A stretch of 64,000 nt of DNA from Lentisphaerae bacterium GWF2_49_21 (GCA_001804805.1 MHBH01000040.1:1-64000), one strand, 5' to 3'; shown: positions 31,786-39,120, counted from the first letter of the stretch. Made by a program: numbers and translations. Notes: generated by a model not told the origin, from the sequence alone.

Positions 31786-32729
31786 CCGAAGTATTTCTGG
31801 AGGTAATGCCTCATTACGCCGTAGCGCAGGCCATTCGCGGTGATGCGGATATCGTTGAAGTTGAAGAAACGGAGGAATTCCGAGAGGATGAGAAGGCCTG
31901 CAGGAAGGACTTCGGCGCGGTCCTTCTCCATGCCCGGGACCTTTACGCGCTCCTCTATGCTCATTCTTGAAAGCTGGCGCGAATACACGGCGACCATCTT
32001 GCTTTCGACCTTGACCGAATTGATATGCTTCCTGTCATACACGTTCTCCTTGAGCAGAAGTGCGGCGAAAGTAGTGGCCGTACCACCGCTGGCGATGACG
32101 ATCGGGCTGCGGCTCGCAAGCCAGGAATGGACATTGTCGACTATCGAGAACATCTGCCTTTTTATGAATCTTTTCGCAGCTATCCTCTGTGGAATCCATT
32201 CCCCCTTGCCGATGTTGAACATTTCAGAGATGCCTACGCATCCAATCGGCATGCTGTGGGCGCCGACCATGATGTTCTTGGTGCCGAACGCAACTTCAGT
32301 GCTGCCGCCGCCGATGTCGACGGTTAGCAGAGGCGACTCGGTTTCAATTTCAGAAGTGGCGCCGAGATAGGTGAACTTCGCCTCCTCCTTGCCGCTGAGG
32401 GCGAGGGGGAAGATATTAAGCTTCTGGTGGCACTTTACGAGGAATTCGCTCTTGTTCTTGGCTTCGCGCACAGCGCTGGTGGCTGTTATGATTAGGTCTT
32501 CGGCGCCTTCATGAACAGCGATCTCCTGCATCTCCTTCGAAACATCAAGAGTACGGTTGATTGCATCTTCGGTGAGGATTCCTGTCTGCGCTACGCCCTT
32601 ACCGAGTTTTGTTATGGCAAAGACTTCATTTACGGGCTCGATAATTCCACTGGCATGACATTTGGCGACAAGAAGGACCACGGAATTGGAACCTATGTCA
32701 AGCACAGCCAGGATTTTTTCTTTTGCCAT
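31782..32729 (-). CDS. ppx: Exopolyphosphatase / guanosine pentaphosphate phosphatase family
   Basis: A 315-residue Ppx/GppA protein, the short form with only the two actin-like ATPase subdomains. Motifs are VLDIGSNSVVLLVA (P loop 1), ATSAVREAKN with the catalytic Glu region, TVDIGGGSTEVAFG (second phosphate motif), and VIASGGTATTFAAL. It would release phosphate from polyphosphate or convert pppGpp to ppGpp. A two-domain PPK2 enzyme gene lies at 59.3 kb, so polyphosphate is probably used by this organism. Its ribosome binding site is weak. Confidence 0.85.
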   Translation of the reverse strand: MAKEKILAVLDIGSNSVVLLVAKCHASGIIEPVNEVFAITKLGKGVAQTGILTEDAINRTLDVSKEMQEIAVHEGAEDLIITATSAVREAKNKSEFLVKCHQKLNIFPLALSGKEEAKFTYLGATSEIETESPLLTVDIGGGSTEVAFGTKNIMVGAHSMPIGCVGISEMFNIGKGEWIPQRIAAKRFIKRQMFSIVDNVHSWLASRSPIVIASGGTATTFAALLLKENVYDRKHINSVKVESKMVAVYSRQLSRMSIEERVKVPGMEKDRAEVLPAGLLILSEFLRFFNFNDIRITANGLRYGVMRHYLQKYFG

Positions 32730-32852
32730 AATAAGAATTTGCCTGATTCGGGTTGAAACTCAAAAAATTACGGTCATACTATGCCAATGCCTTTGATAAA
32801 AAACAATGCTTTCACCTGTGATTTTGACTAAAATAATTATGGAGCCGCAGAT

Positions 32853-33866
32853 ATGATAATCGTGTTCAAACCGCATACGCCTGATGAGAAGATAAACGAA
32901 GTTTCAAACATGATCGTCCAGCTCGGTTACGAGCCGCGCATCATCCGCGGCGTCGAGCATACCGTGATTGGCGCCGTCGGTGACGAGAAGATCCATCGGT
33001 CGCTGGAAATTTTCAAATCCTTCCCCTGCGTGGAGGATGTCATCCCTATCCAGAAGAGATACAAGCTCGCGAGCCGCGAATACCACGAGGAGGACAGCTT
33101 CGTCATGATCGGGAAGGAGAAGATCGGTGCAGGCAGCTTCCAGGTGATCGCTGGACCGTGCGCGATTGAAAGCAGGGAGCAGCTGAGGCAGGCGACAAAG
33201 GACATCATCGCGGCAGGGGTGAAAATTCTGCGTGGAGGCGCCTACAAGCCGAGGACTTCCCCATATGATTTCCAGGGACTCGGAGAGGAGGGGCTGAAAC
33301 TCCTGAAGGAAATCAAGGATGAATTCAACATACCGGTCGTTACCGAAGTCCTGGGTGTCACCCATGTCAAACAGGTCGCCGAAGTTGCTGACTGCCTCCA
33401 GATTGGCGCGAGGAACTGCCAGAACTACCATCTGCTCGAACATGTGGCGGACGCAGGCCGTCCGGTGCTGCTGAAAAGAGGGATGGCGACGACTGTGGAG
33501 GAATGGCTTTCCGCCGCCGAATATCTTGTCGTCCACGGATGTCCGCATGTAATCCTGTGTGAACGCGGTATCCGCACGTTCGAAACTGCGACGAGGAGCA
33601 CTCTTGATCTCGGCGCGGTTGCAGTTGCAAAGAAGGAGACGCATCTTCCCGTGATTGTCGATCCCAGCCATGCCGCCGGAAAAGTTGATCTTGTGCTCCC
33701 ATTGGCGCGGGCCGCGGTTGCCGTCGGTGCCGACGGGATAATTGTTGAGACCCATCCGGATCCTGTCAATGCCACGAGCGATGCCGCACAGCAGATACCT
33801 TCCGGAAAATTCGGTGAGTTCATGAGGAAGCTCACCCCTGTCATCGATGCGATGAAGAAGAAATGA
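32853..33866 (+). CDS. aroF: 3-deoxy-7-phosphoheptulonate (DAHP) synthase
   Basis: A 337-residue type I-beta DAHP synthase with an N-terminal ferredoxin-like regulatory domain (about 1-70, MIIVFKPHTPDEKINEVSNM...) and a barrel domain. Active-site motifs are VIAGPCAIES, RGGAYKPRTSPYDFQGLG, QIGARNCQNYHLL, LKRGMATTVEEW, and IVDPSHAAGK. It joins phosphoenolpyruvate and erythrose 4-phosphate as the first step of aromatic synthesis. GGAG eight bases before the ATG supports the start. Its stop overlaps the Nudix start (ATGA). Confidence 0.93.
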   Translation: MIIVFKPHTPDEKINEVSNMIVQLGYEPRIIRGVEHTVIGAVGDEKIHRSLEIFKSFPCVEDVIPIQKRYKLASREYHEEDSFVMIGKEKIGAGSFQVIAGPCAIESREQLRQATKDIIAAGVKILRGGAYKPRTSPYDFQGLGEEGLKLLKEIKDEFNIPVVTEVLGVTHVKQVAEVADCLQIGARNCQNYHLLEHVADAGRPVLLKRGMATTVEEWLSAAEYLVVHGCPHVILCERGIRTFETATRSTLDLGAVAVAKKETHLPVIVDPSHAAGKVDLVLPLARAAVAVGADGIIVETHPDPVNATSDAAQQIPSGKFGEFMRKLTPVIDAMKKK

Positions 33867-34414
33867 AAAGAACGCCGTGGAAAATTCATTCCTCAAGGGA
33901 AATACTGGAGACTCCTGTCTTCAAAGTCTGGGTCGACAACTCGGAATGTCCGAGGAATGGGAAGAGAGGCGACTTCTACCGTTTCAAATGCGGTGGCTGG
34001 GTCAATATCATAGCAGTGACTCCTGACGACAAGCTGGTGATGATCCGGCAGTTCAGGCATGGCACAAAGAAATGGGAGCTGGAGATTCCGGGCGGACTCA
34101 TAGACAGGACGGATTCCGATCCGTTGTCGGCCGGACAGCGCGAGCTTCTTGAGGAGACCGGATACAAAGGAAAGAATGCAAGGATGATCGGGAAGGTCTG
34201 TCCGAATCCCGCCCTGCAGGACAATGTCTGTTATACGGTTTTTGTGGACAATGCGAAAAAGACATCGGGGACATCGATGGAGGATGGCGAGGATATTGAG
34301 ACGCTCCTTCTCCCGCATGAAAAGGTCCTAAAGCTTATAAAGGGTGGAAAAATCACTCATGGGCTTGTCTTGAATGCTTTGATGTTTTATTTTCTTGAAA
34401 AAGAAATGTTATAA
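33863..34414 (+). CDS. Nudix hydrolase, ADP-ribose pyrophosphatase type
   Basis: A 183-residue Nudix protein. The Nudix box runs from GGLIDRTDSDPLSAG to QRELLEETGY, with the catalytic REXXEE residues intact, and the context (IRQFRHGTKKWELEIPGG) is that of the ADP-ribose/NDP-sugar group. It likely clears ADP-ribose or a related nucleotide sugar. It is coupled to aroF by a four-base overlap and is followed by an AT-edged hairpin with a ribosome binding site in the loop, so it probably shares a transcript with the next gene. Confidence 0.85.
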   Translation: MKRTPWKIHSSREILETPVFKVWVDNSECPRNGKRGDFYRFKCGGWVNIIAVTPDDKLVMIRQFRHGTKKWELEIPGGLIDRTDSDPLSAGQRELLEETGYKGKNARMIGKVCPNPALQDNVCYTVFVDNAKKTSGTSMEDGEDIETLLLPHEKVLKLIKGGKITHGLVLNALMFYFLEKEML

Positions 34415-34435
34415 ATTTTGCGGAGTAAAATTTAT
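34411..34435 (+). promoter_or_regulatory. Hairpin with the ribosome binding site in its loop
   Basis: The arms ATAAATTTT (34411-34419) and AAAATTTAT (34427-34435) enclose GCGGAGT, which contains the only GGAG before the ATG at 34437. The design is the same as at hypA-hypB (36855-36877). It may tune translation, or simply be a member of the AT-edged inverted repeats. Confidence 0.6.
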
Positions 34436-34436
34436 T

Positions 34437-34691
34437 ATGAAGAGTTCATTTGAACTGGCGATGGAACGGCTTGGCGGACCAATGAAAAAACTTACCGACG
34501 AGCAGAAGAAGGCGATAGCTGGAATTGAATCCAAATACAAGTCCAGGATAGCACAGCTCCAGCTTTCGATAGATGAGGCAATCAGAAAAACTCCAGATGA
34601 CGAGGAGAAGATAAGGAAGCAGATCGCCTCTGAAATCTCATCCTTGCAGGAGAAATGCGAGGCGGAGAAGGGGAAGGTAAGAGGGGAGTAA
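34437..34691 (+). CDS. Small charged coiled-coil protein
   Basis: An 84-residue, highly charged helical protein (MKSSFELAMERLGGPMKKL...). Residues 17-80 form a likely coiled coil (KKAIAGIESKYKSRIAQLQLSIDEAI; EISSLQEKCEAEKGKVR). I recall similar short proteins with an ELAMERL start in PVC genomes, but cannot name a function. The start at 34437 is preferred over the upstream in-frame ATG at 34395 because it follows GGAG and the upstream frame overlaps the Nudix gene. It may be co-transcribed with aroF and the Nudix gene. Confidence 0.6.
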   Translation: MKSSFELAMERLGGPMKKLTDEQKKAIAGIESKYKSRIAQLQLSIDEAIRKTPDDEEKIRKQIASEISSLQEKCEAEKGKVRGE

Positions 34692-34712
34692 CTGGTAACT
34701 TGATACTTGAAA

Positions 34713-34795
34713 CCCGCCTTCGCTGAGATGCTACGGCGTGGCAAGCTGGAAATCTGAAATTCGTTGGAGTTCACAGCTTCAGCGTGTCTTGGGAG
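34713..34795. repeat. Two hairpin repeats before the DtxR-type gene
   Basis: CGCC-TTCGCTGAGATGCTAC-GGCG (34715-34738) is followed by CGTTGGAGT + TCACAGCTTCAGCGTG + TCTTGGG (34761-34793). The second runs into the GGGAG ribosome binding site of the regulator gene. Both families are also at 22.4 kb in a nested form. Confidence 0.75.
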
Positions 34796-34803
34796 TTTAT
34801 AAA

Positions 34804-35271
34804 ATGGCTGAAAAAAACATAGAACTTACACTGAACCAGCAGAACTATATTGAGACGATATATTCCCTTTGTCTCGCGCATGAGCACGCCCACGTGAAGG
34901 CGATCGCCGAGAAGTTGAATATCAAGATGGCGTCGGTCACAGAGGCAATGCAGGGACTCACGTCGCTGGGGCTTGTAAACTACACTGTCCGTCAGACCAT
35001 CACCCTGACTCCGGAAGGAGAAGTGATTGCCCTTGAACTCCACAGGAGGCATGCCGTACTTGCCGAATTCTACCGTGAAATCCTAGGTTGCAATCCTGAC
35101 AAGGCCGATGAAATAGCATGCCGTGTTGAACATGACATAGATCCCGAACTCCGTGAGAGGCTCTCCGAGTTCATGCGCTTCCTCAAGGAGGAAATCAAAT
35201 TGCCGGACGGCAGCAATCCCGTCATGGAATTCAGCAAAAGATACTCTGCCAAGACAAACGGTGGTGTTTGA
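34804..35271 (+). CDS. DtxR/MntR-family metal-dependent regulator
   Basis: A 155-residue repressor-type protein. The N-terminal winged helix (NYIETIYSLCLAHEHAHVKAIAEKLNIKMASVTEAMQGL) is followed by the metal-binding and dimer domain (HRRHAVLAEFYREILGCNPDKADEIACRVEHDIDPE), which keeps Cys, Glu and His metal ligands of the family. The SH3-like third domain of DtxR is missing, as in MntR. Metal could be Fe, Mn, or, given the adjacent hypE-hypA-hypB, a metal linked to hydrogenase maturation. The next gene, hypE, starts directly after its stop. GGGAG eight bases upstream supports the ATG. Confidence 0.82.
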   Translation: MAEKNIELTLNQQNYIETIYSLCLAHEHAHVKAIAEKLNIKMASVTEAMQGLTSLGLVNYTVRQTITLTPEGEVIALELHRRHAVLAEFYREILGCNPDKADEIACRVEHDIDPELRERLSEFMRFLKEEIKLPDGSNPVMEFSKRYSAKTNGGV

Positions 35272-36279
35272 ATGGGAGACAGGATCCAAATAGCACATGG
35301 AGGCGGGGGAAGACTTTCCGCTGAGCTTGTAAGGGATGAAATACTTTCACGTTTCGGAAAAGGCCCGTTGAGTGATCTGCCTGACGCCGCAACCCTCGAT
35401 TTCAAAAAAACTACCGGACTCGTAATGTCCACCGACAGTTTTGTCATCCAGCCTGTTGAATTTCCTGGCGGTAACATAGGGAACCTCTGTGTTTATGGAA
35501 CTGTGAATGACATATCAGTTGCAGGCGGAAAACCCCTCTGGCTGTCGCTTGGAATGATCCTCGAGGAGGGGCTCGAAATATCCTTGCTCCGGAAAATCCT
35601 GGATTCCGTGAGGAAATCTGCTGATGAGTGCGGTATAGGGATTGTCACCGGCGACACCAAGGTCGTCCCCAGGGGACAATGCGACAAGATTTATATTAAC
35701 ACGACCGGCATCGGCGAGCGCTGCAAGGACTTCTCCCTTGGCAGAAGCAGGATTAAGAAAGGCGACAAGGTAATTGTAAGCGGAAATATTGGAGATCACG
35801 GCATGGCTGTCCTGTGCGTCCGTGAATCAATCGGCATAAAAAAAGGTCCCAGGAGCGACCTGGGGACCGTTCAAAGGCTTGCAGTTTCTGCCCAGAGGTT
35901 TGGTGCCGATGTCAAGTTCATGCGCGATCCCACAAGAGGAGGGCTGGCTGCTGTTCTCAATGAGATATTCTCAGTAATGCGGTATGGAGTTATCCTTGAA
36001 GAGAAGTCAATACCGTTTTCAAGGGAATCAAAGGCCGTTTCGGAAATGCTCGGACTGGATCTTTTAAATTCCCCATGCGAGGGCAGGGTGGTAATGATAT
36101 GCTCTGAATCCGCTGCCGATAAAATAGTCCGGTCATGGAAGAAACTTCCAGAAGGGCGCAATGCTTCAGTAATAGGAACGGTCACGGGAAACTCAGGGAA
36201 AGTAATCCTGAGCACTTTGGGCGGAGGTGCGAGGATTGTCGATCTTCCGCGAGGAGAAATGCTCCCGAGGATATGTTGA
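35272..36279 (+). CDS. hypE: Hydrogenase maturation protein HypE
   Basis: A 335-residue protein with the AIR-synthase-like (PurM) fold. It dehydrates the thiocarbamate on its C-terminal Cys to thiocyanate, which becomes a CN ligand of the [NiFe] site. The protein begins IAHGGGGRLSAELVRD, has TDSFVIQPVEFPGGNIG and MRDPTRGGLAAVLNEI, and ends in the essential PRIC tail. The C-terminal Cys is therefore intact. It needs HypF to load the Cys; the only HypF-like gene in the window is short. It follows the DtxR-type gene without a gap. Confidence 0.95.
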   Translation: MGDRIQIAHGGGGRLSAELVRDEILSRFGKGPLSDLPDAATLDFKKTTGLVMSTDSFVIQPVEFPGGNIGNLCVYGTVNDISVAGGKPLWLSLGMILEEGLEISLLRKILDSVRKSADECGIGIVTGDTKVVPRGQCDKIYINTTGIGERCKDFSLGRSRIKKGDKVIVSGNIGDHGMAVLCVRESIGIKKGPRSDLGTVQRLAVSAQRFGADVKFMRDPTRGGLAAVLNEIFSVMRYGVILEEKSIPFSRESKAVSEMLGLDLLNSPCEGRVVMICSESAADKIVRSWKKLPEGRNASVIGTVTGNSGKVILSTLGGGARIVDLPRGEMLPRIC

Positions 36280-36287
36280 GGTTTGAA

Positions 36288-36453
36288 TTCGTCGGCAGTC
36301 AAGCCCGCAAGGGCTGTTCTTGAGAGTAGGTACGTGCTTTCCTGTCCTGAGCTTGTCGAAGGGAGCATGTACCAAGTCTTAAAAATCAAGAATGGGACAG
36401 GCTAAAGCCCGTCCCTACTTTAAGAACATGTCTTGCGACATTGACTACGAACG
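36288..36453. repeat. Mosaic of hairpin repeats between hypE and hypA
   Basis: Contains GTCAAGCCC-GCAA-GGGCTGTTCTT (36288-36323), the GGTACGTGCT/AGCATGTACC hairpin (36329-36373) with a foreign 23-base word inserted in its loop (CCTGTCCTGAGCTTGTCGAA and GGG), the GGGACAGGC...GTCCC hairpin (36394-36419), and a reversed GCAA-loop element (36421-36453). At 6304-6413 the same modules occur with an uninterrupted loop. Confidence 0.8.
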
Positions 36454-36513
36454 AATTCCTGTAAAATCCAGGAGATGAAAATATGTTGATCTGTAGAGCT
36501 AGGGGAGTTCAAT

Positions 36514-36855
36514 ATGCATGAATTGGCATTGGCGACATCGCTCGTTGAGCAGATAACTGCGGTCATGAAATATGAACGTGCCTCAAAGCTTCATTCCGTC
36601 AGGATTTCCATCGGGAGATTTTCAGGTGTAGAGAAGGTTGCCCTTAAATTCGCTTTCCCGATGGCGGCCGAACGCACTCCTGCGGCAGGAGCCAAGCTCA
36701 TTGTCGAAATCACCGATATGAAGTTGAAATGCAGAGCCTGCGGCAAGGAGACCATAGCGGAGATCCCCCTTGCCAAATGCGGGAAATGTGATTCATTAGA
36801 TGTCGAAGTCGTGTGCGGAAGGGAATTGATAATCAAATCGATGGAGATTGAGTAA
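36514..36855 (+). CDS. hypA: Hydrogenase nickel-insertion protein HypA
   Basis: A 113-residue HypA of normal length. MHELALATSL gives the nickel-binding Met1-His2-Glu3, and the zinc site is CRACGKETIAEIPLAKCGKC (two CxxC pairs), although a third nearby Cys (near residue 100) also occurs. It delivers nickel with HypB to the large subunit. GGGGAG seven bases before the ATG supports the start. The gene is separated from hypE by a repeat mosaic of 234 bases, so it may have its own promoter. Confidence 0.93.
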   Translation: MHELALATSLVEQITAVMKYERASKLHSVRISIGRFSGVEKVALKFAFPMAAERTPAAGAKLIVEITDMKLKCRACGKETIAEIPLAKCGKCDSLDVEVVCGRELIIKSMEIE

Positions 36856-36877
36856 TAAAATTTCGGAGAAATTTTAT
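36855..36877 (+). promoter_or_regulatory. Hairpin joining the hypA stop and hypB start
   Basis: The arms ATAAAATTTC (36855-36864) and GAAATTTTAT (36868-36877) are perfect; the loop is GGA. The left arm begins on the last base of the hypA stop codon, the ribosome binding site GGAG lies in the loop, and the right arm runs into the hypB ATG. Folded, it would hide the start codon, so it could couple hypB translation to hypA. Confidence 0.65.
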
Positions 36878-37739
36878 GTGTGAAAGCTGCGGATGTTCTA
36901 ACATCAAGATAGATATCAAGGGCAAAAAGAAGGTAAAGTTGCCTAATGGCTACCATGTCCATGAGGACGGCACTATGCACAGCCACCATGATGGCGACAA
37001 GCATAGCCACCATCATCACAATGACGGCCATCACCATTCGCATGATCACGGCGACGATCACGATCACCATCATCACGAAGAAAAAAGCCACAGAAGGGTT
37101 ATCGAGCTTGAGAGAAAGGTTCTTGAGAAAAACGACATTGCCGCTGAGGAGAACCGCATGTATTTTGAAAAGCACGGCATCGTAACCGTAAATATCATCT
37201 CTTCACCAGGTTCGGGCAAGACAATGCTTCTCGAAAAGACTCTCGACAGGCTGAAAGGAAAGATTCAGTGCGCAGTCATAACAGGAGACATCCAGACCGA
37301 CAATGATGCGAGACGGCTGAAGGGCAGGGGGGCGAAGGTCCACCAGATCGAGACTGGAAGCTCTTGCCATCTGAACGCCGAACAGGTCGGCAGGGTTCTT
37401 CATGATGTCATAGACAAAAAGACCAAAATTCTATTCATTGAGAATGTCGGGAACCTTGTCTGCCCCGCCGCGTTCGATCTCGGTGAGACTTTCAAGATTG
37501 CCCTTCTTTCAGTTCCTGAAGGCGAGGACAAACCTGTCAAATATCCTGTCATCTTCTCAACCGCTAAACTCGTAATAATCACCAAGACGGATCTGATGAA
37601 GCATCTTGACTGTGACATCAAGAAGATGCGGAAGTATATCCGCGAGATAAATCCGGGAGTATTCATCTTCGAGCTCAGCGCCAAGACCGGCGAAGGAATG
37701 GATGCATGGATCGATTATCTGACGAAATTGACCGAATAA
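36876..37739 (+). CDS. hypB: Hydrogenase nickel-insertion GTPase HypB with His-rich segment
   Basis: A 287-residue GTPase. MCESCGC is the N-terminal high-affinity nickel motif. A His-rich stretch (about residues 24-70, several HHHH runs) can store nickel, as in HypB of rhizobia. The GTPase domain has SSPGSGKTMLLEKTL (Walker A), GDIQTDNDARRL, SSCHLNAEQV (metal site Cys and His), IENVGNLVCPA, and ITKTDLM (NKxD-like). It works with HypA in nickel delivery. Its start codon is inside a hairpin. It converges with the hypF-like gene over a bidirectional palindrome. Confidence 0.95.
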   Translation: MCESCGCSNIKIDIKGKKKVKLPNGYHVHEDGTMHSHHDGDKHSHHHHNDGHHHSHDHGDDHDHHHHEEKSHRRVIELERKVLEKNDIAAEENRMYFEKHGIVTVNIISSPGSGKTMLLEKTLDRLKGKIQCAVITGDIQTDNDARRLKGRGAKVHQIETGSSCHLNAEQVGRVLHDVIDKKTKILFIENVGNLVCPAAFDLGETFKIALLSVPEGEDKPVKYPVIFSTAKLVIITKTDLMKHLDCDIKKMRKYIREINPGVFIFELSAKTGEGMDAWIDYLTKLTE

Positions 37740-37775
37740 TTTCCTTTCAAGACAAACGTCTTGAAAGGAAATTAT
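37736..37775. terminator. Symmetric palindrome spanning both stop codons of convergent genes
   Basis: Perfect 18-base arms (ATAATTTCCTTTCAAGAC and its complement) around the loop AAAC. The left arm contains the hypB TAA and the right arm the complementary TAA of the hypF-like gene. It probably ends transcription from both sides, although no long U tract follows. Confidence 0.65.
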
Positions 37776-38998
37776 ATATTGTTCAAATCTGATGTCGCTG
37801 CGATTACGGCCTGGCCCAGAGAGATGCCGCAGTCGTTCGTCGGAACTCTTACATGGGGAAACGCCTTGAGCTTTGATTTAATAATATTTCCTTGAAGGAT
37901 TTCAAGGAAATATCTGTTCATGAAGACTCCGCCGCTCAGGACTATGTTTCTCGTTGCGAACTTCGCAGTTCCGAAATCAATCATCCTCATTGCGGAATTC
38001 GCAAGGGAGTGATGGAAGGACAACGCTAATAAATTTTTCCGGGCTGGGGACATCCCTGAAAAATTTATAACATTATTGCTGAAGAGAGGGGACCAATCAA
38101 TTAAGAAAAGACCATCCTTTTCAAAGGATTTGAAAGGCATTAGCAAAGCATCAGGCTTATCCTTGCAGGCTTCGGCGGCTTTCTGGAGATTGATCGCGGC
38201 CTCGGCCTCCCGGGCGATTTTCGGAGCGAGTCCGAGAAGGCATGAGACCGAGTCGAAGAGCCTGCCTGCAGAATGGGATTTTGGGCAATTTATATTTTTT
38301 TCAAGCTGCTTGAGCCATACCTTTGCGATATCGGGTTTTAGACCGTGGACACGACAGAAGCTATCGAGATTTGGTTTGCCATGGCAGCTTGAAAAAAATA
38401 TTCTACCAAAGAGCTGGCGGAGAGGCTCGCGTACAGATGCGTCGCCGCCGGGCAGGGGGGCGGCTGCGAAAGTCGCAAAACGCGTGAAGCCTTTAGGATT
38501 CACATGTAGAAGTTCAGCTCCCCAGAGGTTTCCATCAGTCCCGTAGCCAGTACCGTCAAATACCAGGGCAAGCGATTCCTCAAGTCCATGTTCAGCCATG
38601 CACGAGGCGGCGTGTGCGTGATGGTGCTGGATTCTCAGCAGAGGAATTCCTTTTTCACCTGCAATCTTTTCACCGTAGACAGTCGAATAATAATCCGGAT
38701 GCAGGTCGACTGCGGCAATATCAGGTTTTGTGGATTTTAAGAGCTTGGAAATGGAGCTTTCAAATCTCATCGTTGACTCAGGATCGGAAAGAGGTCCGTG
38801 ATTGTCAGAAATGAGACAGAGTGATTTATCTTTCATTATGCAGGCAACAGTATTCTTTGAATCTGCACCAAAGGCAATTGCGTTCCGCCTGAAGCGGTCT
38901 TTTGAAAGATTGACTTCTGAAAATTTTGCGAGCATCTTTAACACGGGAACATGCACAGTCCTTACGGTTATTGCGGAAATGTATTCGTTGGAGTACAA
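37772..38998 (-). CDS. hypF: Short HypF-like carbamoyltransferase (Kae1-type domain only)
   Basis: A 408-residue protein matching only the C-terminal half of HypF. Present: FGADSKNTVACIMKDKSLCLISDNHGPL, VDLHPDYYST, IQHHHAHAASCMAEHG (metal-binding His), VFDGTGYGTDGNLWGAELL, and SGGVFMNRYFLEIL. Absent: the acylphosphatase domain, zinc fingers and YrdC domain (about 350 residues), which make carbamoyl-AMP. The frame begins at a TTG inside a dispersed repeat; the first in-frame ATG is at 38935. Three inverted repeats lie in the coding sequence (37884, 38029, 38292). Either a split HypF whose YrdC half is elsewhere, a repeat-trimmed gene, or a carbamoyltransferase with another role. Confidence 0.75.
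   Translation of the reverse strand: MYSNEYISAITVRTVHVPVLKMLAKFSEVNLSKDRFRRNAIAFGADSKNTVACIMKDKSLCLISDNHGPLSDPESTMRFESSISKLLKSTKPDIAAVDLHPDYYSTVYGEKIAGEKGIPLLRIQHHHAHAASCMAEHGLEESLALVFDGTGYGTDGNLWGAELLHVNPKGFTRFATFAAAPLPGGDASVREPLRQLFGRIFFSSCHGKPNLDSFCRVHGLKPDIAKVWLKQLEKNINCPKSHSAGRLFDSVSCLLGLAPKIAREAEAAINLQKAAEACKDKPDALLMPFKSFEKDGLFLIDWSPLFSNNVINFSGMSPARKNLLALSFHHSLANSAMRMIDFGTAKFATRNIVLSGGVFMNRYFLEILQGNIIKSKLKAFPHVRVPTNDCGISLGQAVIAATSDLNNI
37884..37913. repeat. Perfect 13-bp inverted repeat inside the hypF-like gene
   Basis: Arms ATATTTCCTTGAA and TTCAAGGAAATAT enclose GGAT. It encodes RYFLEILQGNII after the SGGVFMN motif. By eye this part of the protein has the usual HypF length, so the palindrome seems to replace sequence rather than insert it. 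Confidence 0.8.
38029..38068. repeat. Inverted repeat inside the hypF-like gene, ATAAATTTTTC arms
   Basis: Eleven-base perfect arms (ATAAATTTTTC / GAAAAATTTAT) continue after one mismatch into GGG/CCC. It is translated on the minus strand as NVINFSGMSPARKNLL. The arm edge ATAAATTT is the one also seen at 10171, 34411 and 56688. Confidence 0.75.
38292..38401. repeat. 18-bp inverted repeat with 74-base spacer inside the hypF-like gene
   Basis: Arms 38292-38309 (ATATTTTTTTCAAGCTGC) and 38384-38401 are perfectly complementary. They encode IFFSSCH and EKNIN at two separate places. The long spacer sets it apart from the other compact palindromes. Confidence 0.75.
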
Positions 38999-39120
38999 AC
39001 TTTAGTTTGTCTTTGTATTCAAGAAGTTACGCAAGCTTCCGACTTCGCTAAGGAGCTTCCCACTTCGCCTAGGAGGCTACGAGGGACAGGACGACGGACG
39101 CAGAAAGCTTGTACTCCAAC
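38986..39120. repeat. Repeat block at the start of the hypF-like gene
   Basis: CGTTGGAGTA + CAAACTTTAGTTTG + TCTT (about 38986-39011), two TTCGCT/TTCGCC-type words (39039-39085), and a reversed GTTGGAGTACAAGCTTTCTG element (39095-39121). The first copy overlaps the presumed start codon of the hypF-like gene. Confidence 0.7.

Noticed and set aside
32904-33896. 330-codon minus-strand frame opposite aroF
   Set aside because: aroF is certain on the plus strand with all active-site motifs; the other frame has no motif.
36870-37100. His-rich DNA of hypB as a simple repeat or CRISPR-like array
   Set aside because: The CAT/CAC runs encode the known nickel-storing His stretch of HypB and have no spacer structure. 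No CRISPR array was seen in the window.
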